The notes: a model not told the origin generated them from the letters alone. A stretch of 64,000 nucleotides of DNA from Shouchella tritolerans (GCF_025770735.1 NZ_JAODPB010000002.1:310001-374000), one strand, 5' to 3'; shown: positions 17,389-26,000, counted from the stretch's first letter. Program-made: numbers and translations.

Positions 17389-17406
17389 TGGGAGATGTAA
17401 TAGCAA

Positions 17407-17703
17407 ATGTTAACGAATAAACAGAAGCGGTTTTTACGGGCCAAGTCACACGCGGTCCAGCCGATTTTTCAAGTCGGCAAAGGGGGCGTCAACCAAAACA
17501 TGATTGTGCAAATCAACGAAGCCCTTGAAGCACGAGAATTGATTAAAATTAGCGTATTGCAAAACTGCCTTGAGGATAAACATTACGTTGCGGAAGAAAT
17601 TGTCAACAAGACACGCTCTTTCCTAGTGCAAGTCATTGGCAATATGATCATTCTTTATAAACCGTCAAGAGAAAACAAACAGATCGAGTTGCCTGGCCGG
17701 TAA
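17407..17703 (+). CDS. yqeI: YhbY/CRM-domain RNA-binding protein
   Basis: A 98-residue protein of the YhbY family, which binds pre-50S ribosomal RNA. The CRM-domain motif GKGGVNQNMIVQINEALEAR is present and the basic start LTNKQKRFLRAKSH is typical. It sits between aroE and nadD in the same strand and order as in B. subtilis. Confidence 0.94.
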   Translation: MLTNKQKRFLRAKSHAVQPIFQVGKGGVNQNMIVQINEALEARELIKISVLQNCLEDKHYVAEEIVNKTRSFLVQVIGNMIILYKPSRENKQIELPGR

Positions 17704-17721
17704 CAGAGGAGTGAGGTAAGA

Positions 17722-18300
17722 GTGAAGCGGATTGGATTATTTGGCGGCACGTTTGACCCCCCTCATCTCGGCCATTTGCTTATCGCGCAAGAGGCATTAA
17801 CGACAATCAAACTGGATGAAGTCTGGTTTGTGCCAGTGTCGACGCCTCCCCATAAAGACCGAACTGGTTTAACGTCTGGCAAAGACCGCTACGACATGGT
17901 GAAAGCTGCTCTCCTTCAGGAGGGGCGTTTTCGAGTTTGTGACATCGAACTAATCCGCAAAGGAAAATCGTATACGATTGATACAGTTCGCGAGCTGAAG
18001 CGAACCTATCCTAATGATGAGTTCTTTTTTTTGATTGGCGGCGACATGGTGGATATGTTGCCAGAATGGCGTGGAATCGATGAACTGAAACAATTGGTGA
18101 CGTTTGTTGCCTTTAACCGTCCTGGTGCAAGCGTGAAAAGCCGGCCGGACGTCCATTTCGTCCCGTTTGTCGAAGTAAACATCTCTTCTTCGCTAATTAG
18201 GGAACGGCTTGCAAAAGGCAAACCGATTCGCTATTTTGTTACGCCGGAAGTTGAACAATTAATTGAGGAGCGGAATCTTTATGGCGATAACAACGAATGA
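17722..18300 (+). CDS. nadD: Nicotinate-nucleotide adenylyltransferase
   Basis: Transfers AMP from ATP to nicotinate mononucleotide in NAD synthesis. The nucleotidyltransferase HxGH motif is in GGTFDPPHLGHLLIAQEA, and ISSSLIRERL is the C-terminal SxTxxR-type motif. At 192 residues it has standard length. GTG start. The end overlaps yqeK by 20 bp. Confidence 0.95.
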   Translation: MKRIGLFGGTFDPPHLGHLLIAQEALTTIKLDEVWFVPVSTPPHKDRTGLTSGKDRYDMVKAALLQEGRFRVCDIELIRKGKSYTIDTVRELKRTYPNDEFFFLIGGDMVDMLPEWRGIDELKQLVTFVAFNRPGASVKSRPDVHFVPFVEVNISSSLIRERLAKGKPIRYFVTPEVEQLIEERNLYGDNNE

Positions 18301-18865
18301 AGCACTCCAGGAAGTAAAGCAGCATTTGACCGATGTCCGTTATACCCACACTCTCGGCGTCCGAGATACGGCGCTCGCCCTTGCCAAGCATTATGGCGCT
18401 GATGAATCGAAGGCTGAACTTGCAGCGATTCTCCATGATATTTGTAAATACCACGATGTACAAACGATGCAAGAGATTGTTCGAAACAAGCTGCATGAGC
18501 CTCATTGGGGCGAATACGGAAATGAGCTGCTCCATGCCCCTTGTGGAGCCTACTTTGTAGAACATCAATTAGGCGTTAAAGACAAAGATATTTTGCTTGC
18601 CATCCGTTCTCATACGACGGGGCGTGCCGGCATGGGTTTGTTAGAAAAAGTCTTATTTGTTGCCGATTATATTGAACCGAATCGGCGTTTTCCAGGTGTG
18701 GAACAAGCAAGAAAACTAGCTGAGGAAAGCTTAGATGCGGCTTGTTGTTTTGCCCTAAGGCAAACGATGTTTTTTTTGTTGGATAGAGAACAGCTGATTC
18801 ACCCGGAAACCGTATCCGCTTATAACGCTTTTTATAAACAGAAAGGAGCAATGGAATTTGAATGA
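18281..18865 (+). CDS. yqeK: HD-domain hydrolase YqeK (bis-nucleoside tetraphosphatase type)
   Basis: A 194-residue HD-superfamily metal-dependent phosphohydrolase. Ligand residues are visible in YTHTLGVRDTALALA, ILHDICKYHD (the HD pair) and VEHQLGVKDKDILLAIRSHT, with VLFVADYIEPNR towards the C-terminus. YqeK enzymes cleave Ap4A symmetrically. ATG 18281 with GAGGAG upstream is chosen over an earlier TTG. It overlaps nadD and precedes rsfS. Confidence 0.92.
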   Translation: MAITTNEALQEVKQHLTDVRYTHTLGVRDTALALAKHYGADESKAELAAILHDICKYHDVQTMQEIVRNKLHEPHWGEYGNELLHAPCGAYFVEHQLGVKDKDILLAIRSHTTGRAGMGLLEKVLFVADYIEPNRRFPGVEQARKLAEESLDAACCFALRQTMFFLLDREQLIHPETVSAYNAFYKQKGAMEFE

Positions 18866-19211
18866 ACATCTAAAAATGGCGATTTCAGCACTAGACGACA
18901 AAAAAGCGATGCAAATTAACGCACTGGATATGCGAGGCATTTCACCGATTGCCGATTATTTTATCATTTGCCACGGAAATTCTGAAAAGCAAGTGCAAGC
19001 GATTGCCCATGAATTGAAAAAAGTGTCCCAAGAAGCAGGGCTTGATATTAAACGATTAGAAGGATACGACGTAGCCCGTTGGGTGCTGATTGACATAGGC
19101 GATGTTGTTATCCATATTTTTCATAAAGACGAACGTCTCTATTACAACCTTGAGAAGTTGTGGGGGGACGCTGCTCAAGTCGACTTACAAGAGGTGCTGA
19201 ACGAATGCTAA
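18858..19211 (+). CDS. rsfS: Ribosomal silencing factor RsfS
   Basis: A 117-residue RsfS/Iojap-family protein (B. subtilis YqeL) that binds L14 and blocks subunit joining in starvation. Motifs ADYFIICHGNSEKQVQAIA, LEGYDVARWVLIDIGDVVIHIF and ERLYYNLEKLWGDA are typical. The start is TTG 18858, inside the last codons of yqeK, with GAAAGGAG (18841-18848) about 9 bp upstream. Confidence 0.95.
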   Translation: MNEHLKMAISALDDKKAMQINALDMRGISPIADYFIICHGNSEKQVQAIAHELKKVSQEAGLDIKRLEGYDVARWVLIDIGDVVIHIFHKDERLYYNLEKLWGDAAQVDLQEVLNEC

Positions 19212-20062
19212 AGCCGGGAATTACAGCGGACTTGGCTGTTGTACGGGAAGCCTCATTTGGTTATTTCTTAAGTGACGGGCATACCGATATCCTCCTCCAT
19301 CAAAACGAGGCGACAAAGCCTCTCGAATTGGAAGAAAAAGTGCGTGTGTTTCTTTATCATGACCATCAAAATCGTCTCTCGGCAACGATGCACGAACCAA
19401 TTATTAAAAACGATGAAATGGACTGGCTAAAGGTTGTCAGTGTACGCCCAGGGCATGGCGTTTTTGTCGATAATGGAATTTCAAGAGACTTATTTGTGTC
19501 GATGGATGAATTGCCTTCTGATCGGCGTGAGTGGCCGGCGGTAGGGGATCGGTTGTTTTGTTCATTGACTTGGGATAAAAAAGGGCGCTTAATGGGCAAG
19601 TTAGTCAAAGGGTCGCCTGTCACTTCACAGGCAATTGCTGCAGATCGATCATGGCTAAATAAAGAAGTAGAAGGCGTCATTTACCACTTTCTTGACGAAG
19701 GGGCAGCGTTGCTTATTGAAAATGGCCCTGTTGGTTTCCTTCACCAAGATGAAGCTGCCGAAGTTCCGCGCCTTGGACAGACGATTCGTGGCCGTGTCCA
19801 ATTTGTACGAGACGATGGGCGTGTGAATGTAACGCAACGGCTGCTTCGCACAGAACAACAAAAAGAAGATGCTGATCGCATTCTCGCTTTTTTGGCAGAA
19901 CGAAAAGGCGGAATGCCTTATACGGATAAATCGCCTCCTGAAGACATTAAAGCCCGTTTCGGCATGAGCAAGGCGTCATTTAAGCGGGCGCTTGGCAAAC
20001 TGATCAAAGACGGCAAAGTCGAACAGCGTGACGGTTTTACGTATCGGGTGGAAAAGGAATGA
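19205..20062 (+). CDS. cvfB: CvfB-like S1-domain RNA-binding protein
   Basis: A 285-residue protein with several S1-like beta-barrel repeats and a C-terminal winged helix (DIKARFGMSKASFKRALGKLIKDGKVE). S1 features appear in VVSVRPGHGVFVDNGISRDLFVS and GRVQFVRDDGRVNVTQR. It matches B. subtilis YitL and the Staphylococcus virulence regulator CvfB. The start is ATG 19205, overlapping rsfS by 7 bp. In B. subtilis the homologue is located elsewhere, so its position between rsfS and yqeM is a local difference. Confidence 0.85.
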   Translation: MLKPGITADLAVVREASFGYFLSDGHTDILLHQNEATKPLELEEKVRVFLYHDHQNRLSATMHEPIIKNDEMDWLKVVSVRPGHGVFVDNGISRDLFVSMDELPSDRREWPAVGDRLFCSLTWDKKGRLMGKLVKGSPVTSQAIAADRSWLNKEVEGVIYHFLDEGAALLIENGPVGFLHQDEAAEVPRLGQTIRGRVQFVRDDGRVNVTQRLLRTEQQKEDADRILAFLAERKGGMPYTDKSPPEDIKARFGMSKASFKRALGKLIKDGKVEQRDGFTYRVEKE

Positions 20063-20799
20063 GCTATAGCCATTTATCTTTCTGGTACGATGCATTCATG
20101 AGTCATGTGGATTACACAAAATGGGCCACTTATTTTGAACGCACATGCAACATGTACGGCGTTCAGGTTAACCGAGTGCTAGATCTAGGCTGCGGTACAG
20201 GTGAATGGCTGTTAGAGATGCATAAACGTGGTTTGACGGCAGTAGGGGTTGACCTTTCAGAACAAATGCTTGCGGTAGCGCAGGCGAAATTGCAGGAAGC
20301 AGGTTACCAACCTCTGTTATATCAAGGCGATATGAGCGACTTGCCGCCAGTTGGTTCATTTGATGTCGTGACGATTTTTTGCGATTCATTAAACTACTTA
20401 CAAGACGAGGCAAGTGTGACACGCACTCTTGCCTCTTGTTTTAACCTGTTAAATAAGGGGGGACTGCTTCTCTTTGATGTCCATTCTCCTACACGCATGG
20501 AAGCCTTCCCTGGAGAAGTGCACGCTCATGCAGATGAAGAAGTTTCGTACATTTGGCATAGTTTTGCAGGGGAAGTTCCCTTAAGTGTTGTGCACGAACT
20601 GACTTTTTTTGTCCGGCAGCAAGATGGACGGTATGAACGGCTGGAAGAAGCGCATTTTGAGCGGACGTATACAGTAGAAACGTATAAAGAAATGCTGAAA
20701 CAAGCAGGGTTTGCCGATCTAAATGTGACCGCCGACTTTACAAATGAACCACCGACAAGCAAGAGTGAACGGCTGTTTTTCTCTTGTCGAAAAGTCTAA
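20059..20799 (+). CDS. yqeM: Class I SAM-dependent methyltransferase YqeM
   Basis: A 246-residue methyltransferase with the SAM-binding motif VLDLGCGTGEWLLEM and later FDVVTIFCDSLNYL. Its stretch GGLLLFDVHSPTRM fits motif IV/post-IV. The substrate is not known. It overlaps cvfB by 4 bp (ATGA) and is the last gene of the long operon before a strong terminator. Confidence 0.9.
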   Translation: MSYSHLSFWYDAFMSHVDYTKWATYFERTCNMYGVQVNRVLDLGCGTGEWLLEMHKRGLTAVGVDLSEQMLAVAQAKLQEAGYQPLLYQGDMSDLPPVGSFDVVTIFCDSLNYLQDEASVTRTLASCFNLLNKGGLLLFDVHSPTRMEAFPGEVHAHADEEVSYIWHSFAGEVPLSVVHELTFFVRQQDGRYERLEEAHFERTYTVETYKEMLKQAGFADLNVTADFTNEPPTSKSERLFFSCRKV

Positions 20800-20824
20800 G
20801 CAGGAAAAAGGCGAAATAGCACGA

Positions 20825-20860
20825 AAAAAGCAGGAGGGAAAGCCAAACCTCCTGCTTTTT
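20825..20860. terminator. Bidirectional terminator between yqeM and comER
   Basis: A 13-bp stem (20825-20837 with 20848-20860) with A and T runs on both sides, between convergent genes. It overlaps the comER stop codon. Confidence 0.88.
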
Positions 20861-21689
20861 ACTTTGGTTCGTATAAAACTTCCGCTAATAGCTTTTCTTT
20901 TTCAGCTGCGTATTTTTCATGCGTGCGTTTGAAAAGAGAACAAAAGCCATCCCCTAATTCATCGTCTAAAACAGCAAGGCCTTCTCCAGTGATTCCGCCA
21001 GGGACGCAGACCCGTTTTTGCAATGCGGGAAGCGTGTAATGGCCACTCTCCAATAATTTTCCTAAGCCAATGATCATTGAAGTTGTCAACTCGGTCGCTT
21101 CTTCTTGTGAGATCGACGTTTCGCTTACTGCTCCATCGATAAATCGTTGCGCAAGGAAGGAAAAAAACGCAGGTCCGCAACTAACAATGTCGGACGCAAC
21201 ACGAGTAATCTCCTCTTCAATTTGCAAAGGTTCTGAAACCGCCGACACGAAACGCAATAAATTCGCTTGGTCTTCCTGCGTACATTTGTTCCCAAACGTC
21301 ACTAATGTTGAACCAGACAAGGTACGGTTTAAAATGCTGGGGATAATACGGCATGTCTTGCAAGGCAAAGCTGCATCAAGGGACTCAACAGAAATCGGGC
21401 TGGTAATCGAAATGGCGATTTGATCAGCAACCATATGTGGCTGTAGAGTATGAAACAATGCGGGCATTTCTTTTGGCTTCACACAAAGGAACAGCCATTC
21501 GCATGTAGATGCAATCTCCTTAAGAGAAGGAGACACCGTAATCCCTGGATACGTTGCCTTAAGCACAGCGGCTTTTTCAGGGGAGCGGTTAATGATGGAA
21601 ATATTCGACTGTTTCAGCGCTCCGGCATCAATAAAAGATTCAATTAATAAACTTCCCATACTTCCTGTGCCGATAAAACCGACCCTCAT
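20859..21689 (-). CDS. comER: Pyrroline-5-carboxylate reductase-like protein ComER
   Basis: A 276-residue homologue of ProC with the Rossmann start MRVGFIGTGSMGSLLIESF and the later region EATELTTSMIIGLGKLLESG. It is transcribed opposite to comEABC, as in B. subtilis, where ComER affects biofilm and sporulation and is not essential for competence. An ATG at 21689 with GAGGAG upstream is chosen; an earlier in-frame ATG at 21734 lacks a good site. A reductase reaction is inferred, since several ProC paralogues lost it. Confidence 0.9.
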   Translation of the reverse strand: MRVGFIGTGSMGSLLIESFIDAGALKQSNISIINRSPEKAAVLKATYPGITVSPSLKEIASTCEWLFLCVKPKEMPALFHTLQPHMVADQIAISITSPISVESLDAALPCKTCRIIPSILNRTLSGSTLVTFGNKCTQEDQANLLRFVSAVSEPLQIEEEITRVASDIVSCGPAFFSFLAQRFIDGAVSETSISQEEATELTTSMIIGLGKLLESGHYTLPALQKRVCVPGGITGEGLAVLDDELGDGFCSLFKRTHEKYAAEKEKLLAEVLYEPK

Positions 21690-21768
21690 ATTCTCACACT
21701 CCTCGATAGCTGCTCTTTCATGAACGTATGCCAACCTGCCTGTTCATCATTCCAAAAAGGAGGAATTT

Positions 21769-22386
21769 ATGAAGACGTTCCCGATAAAAAAGTATGCGCT
21801 GTATGGCGGCGGAGTCGTTATTTGTGCCCTCATTGTGATCGTTTTGGTGTTTGTCGACTTTCGAGGGGATAGTGGCACTGTCAGTGAAATCCCGCCATGG
21901 TTGGAGGAAAGCGAGGAAGCAGAACTTGAGGAGGAAGCAGAGGATGGCGTTCTTGTCGTCGACGTAAAAGGAATGGTAGCTTCGCCAGGCGTTTACGAGT
22001 TGGAGGTGGGCAGCCGTTTATTTGAAGCGATTGAAAAAGCAGGTGGTTTTACAGACAGCGCCAATCGAGAGGCGGTCAATTTAGCTTTACGTCTTGAAGA
22101 TGAAATGGTCGTGTATGTGCCAAAAGAAGGAGAGGAGGAAGAAGGGGCAGGGCCGGTTCTTGCTGTTGAAATGAATGAGACAGATCATGAAGTCACCATT
22201 AATATAAACGAAGCCACTGAATCAGATTTGCTAACATTACAAGGAATTGGCCCGTCAAAAGCGGCGGCGATTATTGGTTACAGGGAAGAAAACGGCGCGT
22301 TTGCCACAGTTGAAGAGCTGATGAATGTGAGCGGGATTGGCGAAAAAACGTTTGAAGCACTTGAACCATTTATTCGGGTGAAGTAA
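21769..22386 (+). CDS. comEA: Competence protein ComEA, DNA receptor
   Basis: A 205-residue membrane-anchored DNA receptor for transformation. One N-terminal transmembrane helix (YGGGVVICALIVIVLVF) is followed by an acidic linker rich in glutamate. A SLBB-like domain (VDVKGMVASPGVYELEVGSRL) comes next, then a helix-hairpin-helix DNA-binding motif (GIGPSKAAAIIGYREENGAF, GIGEKTFEALEPF). No AAAA-N5-TTTT ComK box is visible in the 79 bp upstream. AAGGAGG precedes the ATG. Confidence 0.94.
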   Translation: MKTFPIKKYALYGGGVVICALIVIVLVFVDFRGDSGTVSEIPPWLEESEEAELEEEAEDGVLVVDVKGMVASPGVYELEVGSRLFEAIEKAGGFTDSANREAVNLALRLEDEMVVYVPKEGEEEEGAGPVLAVEMNETDHEVTININEATESDLLTLQGIGPSKAAAIIGYREENGAFATVEELMNVSGIGEKTFEALEPFIRVK

Positions 22387-22440
22387 AGATTGACTTATGT
22401 TGGCGATGGCTTCTACAATTTAAGCGAAAGGAGAAAAGCA

Positions 22441-23031
22441 ATGGAACGTATTTCATGGGATCAATATTTTTTAGCGCAAAGCAAATTGCTTTCGCTGCGA
22501 AGCACATGCCCACGCTTAAAGGTAGGCGCAACAATTGTGAGAGACAAGCGCATTATTGCTGGTGGCTACAACGGCTCTGTTTCCGGGTCGGACCATTGCC
22601 TCGACAAAGGTTGTTATGTAGTCGACAACCATTGTATCCGTACCGTTCATGCAGAAGTAAATGCGTTGCTGCAATGTGCCAAATTTGGTGTGCCAACCGC
22701 TGGCGCGGAAGTTTATATTACGCATTTTCCTTGCATCCATTGTACCAAATCGTTGATCCAAGCTGGTATTGCCCGCGTCTATTATGCAAAGGACTATAAA
22801 AACCATCCTTATGCAGAAGAGCTGTTCAGCGAAGCGGGCATTCCATGCATAGAAGTGGAACTAGATGAAGCGGCTATAGACCAACAGTTCCATGAAAAGC
22901 TCGCCTTAACAACAGCGCTTTTGCAGGAAATCGAACGGTTAGGGGCAAGTGAAGAAGAATTGGACGCCTATGTAAAGCGAACAAAGAGCTTGTATTTTTC
23001 AGCAAGCAATGATGAGCCAGAAGAGAAATGA
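22441..23031 (+). CDS. comEB: Cytidine/dCMP deaminase family protein ComEB
   Basis: A 196-residue zinc-dependent deaminase-fold protein similar to deoxycytidylate deaminase. The catalytic motif HAEVNAL and the zinc ligands PCIHC are present, so the active site looks intact. ATG 22441 follows AAAGGAG; an upstream TTG would add 17 unrelated residues. In B. subtilis ComEB is not needed for competence. Its stop overlaps comEC. Confidence 0.92.
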   Translation: MERISWDQYFLAQSKLLSLRSTCPRLKVGATIVRDKRIIAGGYNGSVSGSDHCLDKGCYVVDNHCIRTVHAEVNALLQCAKFGVPTAGAEVYITHFPCIHCTKSLIQAGIARVYYAKDYKNHPYAEELFSEAGIPCIEVELDEAAIDQQFHEKLALTTALLQEIERLGASEEELDAYVKRTKSLYFSASNDEPEEK

Positions 23032-25334
23032 ATCGCCTGTGCATCAGTTTGCTCACAGCGAGCGCAGCAGTTGTGTTCGTTTTAAGCAGCCATGTTGGCG
23101 TTGCCAGTGCTTTGCTTATAAGTGCAATGGCCCTCGTGCCATCAGCTTGGCGGAGTGGCCGGCTAGCAGCAGTGGCGGCATTTGTACTGCCGTTGCTTCT
23201 GTTTGCTAGTGTGGCGACCTTGCACAATAAAAGCAACGTCAGCATACTTTCAGGTGAAGAAACAGCATTTATCGTAGAGCTGAAAGAAGCACCTCGCCTT
23301 GACGGAAATCACTTCCGGGCTGTCGTTGAGACAACCGCTGGCGAGCGATTACAAATAGCAAGCCGTTTGCAAGCAGAAAGCGAACAACGTTTAGGGCAAT
23401 TATTGCCAGGAGATCATTGCCGTGTAAAAGGCAAGCTGAGCCAGCCAGAACCTTCACGCAACCGCTATGCATTTGACTATAGCCGCTTTTTATATGAGCA
23501 ACGAATCCACTGGCTGTTGGAGGCAGAGCCTGCGTCCTTTGCATGCAAACGCCCGGACAGGCTTTCGTTATTGACGCATTTGCAGGCCTTTCGAGCGCAA
23601 TTGCTTCACGAGGCGGTTGCTGCTTTTCCAGAAGAAGCAGGAGGTATTGTGATAGCGCTTACCCTTGGAGAGCGTTTCTATGTAGAAGAAGATGTGATTA
23701 AAGCTTACTCAACACTAGGCATTATCCACTTGCTGGCGATCTCTGGCTTGCATGTTGGCTTGGTAACTGGAGCGGCTTTCTTTATCTGTATCCGCATCGG
23801 CTTGACGCGTGAGCGTGCCGCGCTATTCATGCTAATTCTCCTGCCTATTTTTGTGATTCTCGCAGGGGCAGCGCCTCCAGTAGTACGTGCGTCCTCCATG
23901 GCATTTGTGTTTTTTCTGTTTGCCTTACGCAAATGGCGAGTCCACCCCTTATTCGGTTTTGCTACGATCTATTTCCTCTATCTGTTGTTCGACCCTTACA
24001 AATTGTTCCAGGTTGGTTTTCAACTTTCGTTTCTTGTATCGTTCGCCCTGATTTTCTCGGCTAAAACAATTCAAACCGCAAATGGTGGGTATTTGCGGCA
24101 GATGTTTATGGTTACCACAATCGCCCAGTTTGCCGGGCTGCCGCTTATCTTTTTCCATTTCTACGAATGGTCACCTCTAAGCCTTCTCCTAAACCTTGTT
24201 TATATTCCACTTGTTTCTTTTGTCGTTCTTCCCTTAAGTTTTCTCTCTTTGTTTTCTTTTGCATGGTTTCCTGAACAAGCGAATCTATTTCTTGTATGGC
24301 TCGAATCGCTTTTGACGTTTGTTCATCCTGCTCTCCTTGAGCTAAGCGAATCTACTTTTCAGCTTGTGCTTGGGAAACCTCCGATATGGCTTGTAGTTGC
24401 GATGTATGGCACCCTTGCTTTTGTTTTTGTCCATTGGCAGGAACAAAAATGGCCATTGCGGATCGCCTTTCTGCCTTTTGTTGCATGTTTGATCGTTGGA
24501 GCTGGCGCGCCTTACGTTCAGTCAAAAGCAGTTGTGACCATGATTGATGTCGGCCAAGGCGATAGTTTTTTGATTGAGCTCCCTTACAGAAAAGGGGTTT
24601 ATATGATCGACACGGGGGGAGCGGTAACTTATGGAGAGGAAGAAGACTGGCAACAACGGAAAAACACGTTTGACCCAGGTAGGGATGTGATTGCTCCATT
24701 TTTAAAAGCGAAAGGCATCGGCAAAATTGATATGCTTGTTTTAACGCATGGCGATTACGACCATATTGGCGGAGCAACTGGATTGCTGAATGAAATCAAT
24801 GTCGAACAGGTTATTTATCCGAAAGGGCCAGTTGAAAAGGAGACTGAAATCGAGCTCCTTGAAAACATTGAAGCATCGCCAACCAATCTCCACTTTACGA
24901 CGGCAAATGAGGTGCTTGCTGAGAAGGTGTATGTGTTGCATCCCCCAGAGGGAGATCGTTTTAAAGGAAATGACGGTTCTGTCGTGTTATTTGTTGAAAT
25001 TGAAGGGATAACGTTTCTATTCACTGGAGATTTGGAAGAGACAGGAGAACAGAGGCTTATTCGCTCGTATCCCGACATGCAGGCAGATGTGCTAAAAGTT
25101 GGCCATCATGGCAGTTTATCGTCTACGACAGAACCGTTTATTAGCCAAGTGGCACCGCGCTATGCATTCATCTCGGCAGGTGCACAAAACCGATTTGGCC
25201 ACCCTCACCCTGAAGTGGTTGAGCGGCTAGAAAAAGCGAATATCATCGTGTGGCGAACGGACGTACATGGAATGGTTGAACTTACGCTTAGGAACGGAGA
25301 AGTGGAGGCGGTGGAGACGATGCTAAAACCGTAA
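23028..25334 (+). CDS. comEC: DNA-uptake channel ComEC
   Basis: A 768-residue protein that forms the membrane channel for single-stranded DNA in transformation. In order it has an N-terminal DUF4131 domain, the polytopic Competence domain (GIIHLLAISGLHVGLVTGA, GAAPPVVRASSMAF) and a C-terminal metallo-beta-lactamase-like nuclease domain. The latter has LTHGDYDHIGG (HxDxDH) and VGHHGSLSS, so the nuclease site looks complete. Length is close to B. subtilis ComEC (776). It overlaps comEB by 4 bp. Confidence 0.95.
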   Translation: MNRLCISLLTASAAVVFVLSSHVGVASALLISAMALVPSAWRSGRLAAVAAFVLPLLLFASVATLHNKSNVSILSGEETAFIVELKEAPRLDGNHFRAVVETTAGERLQIASRLQAESEQRLGQLLPGDHCRVKGKLSQPEPSRNRYAFDYSRFLYEQRIHWLLEAEPASFACKRPDRLSLLTHLQAFRAQLLHEAVAAFPEEAGGIVIALTLGERFYVEEDVIKAYSTLGIIHLLAISGLHVGLVTGAAFFICIRIGLTRERAALFMLILLPIFVILAGAAPPVVRASSMAFVFFLFALRKWRVHPLFGFATIYFLYLLFDPYKLFQVGFQLSFLVSFALIFSAKTIQTANGGYLRQMFMVTTIAQFAGLPLIFFHFYEWSPLSLLLNLVYIPLVSFVVLPLSFLSLFSFAWFPEQANLFLVWLESLLTFVHPALLELSESTFQLVLGKPPIWLVVAMYGTLAFVFVHWQEQKWPLRIAFLPFVACLIVGAGAPYVQSKAVVTMIDVGQGDSFLIELPYRKGVYMIDTGGAVTYGEEEDWQQRKNTFDPGRDVIAPFLKAKGIGKIDMLVLTHGDYDHIGGATGLLNEINVEQVIYPKGPVEKETEIELLENIEASPTNLHFTTANEVLAEKVYVLHPPEGDRFKGNDGSVVLFVEIEGITFLFTGDLEETGEQRLIRSYPDMQADVLKVGHHGSLSSTTEPFISQVAPRYAFISAGAQNRFGHPHPEVVERLEKANIIVWRTDVHGMVELTLRNGEVEAVETMLKP

Positions 25335-25339
25335 ACATA

Positions 25340-25364
25340 AAAAAAGGCAGAAAATAAATCTGCC
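25340..25364 (-). terminator. Terminator for yqzM
   Basis: GGCAGA (25346-25351) pairs with TCTGCC (25359-25364). On the minus strand the stem is followed by a T7 run, a good intrinsic terminator for yqzM transcripts arriving from the right. It lies just after the comEC stop. Confidence 0.7.
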
Positions 25365-25365
25365 C

Positions 25366-25433
25366 CAGACTGTAGACAAACGCTCGCACCCTTCATTGTT
25401 CGCCTCGGCTGACAAGCGTTTTCTATCAGTCTG
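25366..25433 (-). repeat. Dispersed inverted repeat, copy A (68 bp)
   Basis: The element begins and ends with complementary sequence (CAGACTG at 25366-25372, CAGTCTG at 25427-25433). Its outer 25-bp arm is identical, on the opposite strand, to the arm of copy B at 38580-38604, and a second 19-bp arm is also shared. The two arms of each copy can fold into a long imperfect hairpin. Copy A lies between the convergent comEC and yqzM. Confidence 0.75.
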
Positions 25434-25443
25434 AATCGATACA

Positions 25444-25581
25444 TTAGTAATAGCTTGCCACGTCGACAATATTGGCGATAAGGAAGATGATCGTGAAAAA
25501 AGCAAATGAAGCAATAAAGCCGATACCAGAAGGGACGATGTCATTTGCTTTATCCTGAACGTCCTGTTCAAATTTGTTCAT
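25444..25581 (-). CDS. yqzM: Small membrane protein YqzM
   Basis: A 45-residue protein with one hydrophobic helix (GFIASFAFFTIIFLIANIV) after a charged start (NKFEQDVQDKANDIVPSG). It matches the size, position and pattern of B. subtilis YqzM (44 aa), which lies downstream of comEC on the opposite strand. AAGGAGGTG precedes ATG 25581. The function is unknown. Confidence 0.88.
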   Translation of the reverse strand: MNKFEQDVQDKANDIVPSGIGFIASFAFFTIIFLIANIVDVASYY

Positions 25582-25708
25582 AAGGCACCTCCTTGTCTAC
25601 GTCTAGTATACGCGATTCGCCTAAAAATGAAAAGGCTGTCTGAAAGCGTCTATAAAAAGCACCCTTTCCTTTTTACATGCATACAATGCCATAGACGATA
25701 GGGTTGCC

Positions 25709-25820
25709 CGCATGCTTCAGAATACCTAGGGTTCTTAGCGGCATGCGTTCATTATAGATCAAATAGCAAAGAGGGAGGCGGATTGCCTGCCTCTTGCTTC
25801 ATGGGCAATCAAGGCCATGA
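25709..25820. other. Structured non-coding stretch with three hairpins
   Basis: Three stems can be drawn: CGCATGC/GCATGCG (25709-25715 with 25741-25747), AAGAGGGAGGC/GCCTGCCTCTT with one mismatch (25769-25795), and TTCATGG/CCATGAA at about 25797-25820. No convincing ORF is seen in 25582-25943. The stretch lies just outside or at the right end of the decayed tnpB element. Confidence 0.4.
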
Positions 25821-26000
25821 ACTGCCCGTCACTTATCACCTTTGCAGGTCGCTTGAAGTGGGGGCTTCTTGGGTAATCGCCCCTTTTGGTAGCTGGCGAA
25901 ATGGACCAAGCGAACCCTCTTATTCCAAGAGTTTATTGATTCATTAGGCAGTGGCTAATAAGCGAATCCCTTCTTTTTTGATATTTAGTGCAGAATTGTC
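25802..26000 (-). ncRNA. Right end of the tnpB element, candidate omega-RNA/reRNA remnant
   Basis: After the tnpB stop the minus strand runs into a hairpin CCCCCACTT/AAGTGACGGG (25856-25864 with 25825-25834), followed by AGTTCA (25818-25823). This resembles the right-end hairpin and terminal GTTCA of IS200/IS605 family elements, where the tnpB guide RNA ends and the flank serves as guide. The RNA is inferred; boundaries are approximate. Confidence 0.35.

Noticed and set aside
25620-25714. A 30-codon minus-strand ORF in the region beside yqzM
   Set aside because: No good ribosome-binding site, no recognisable motif, and it runs through a hairpin region.
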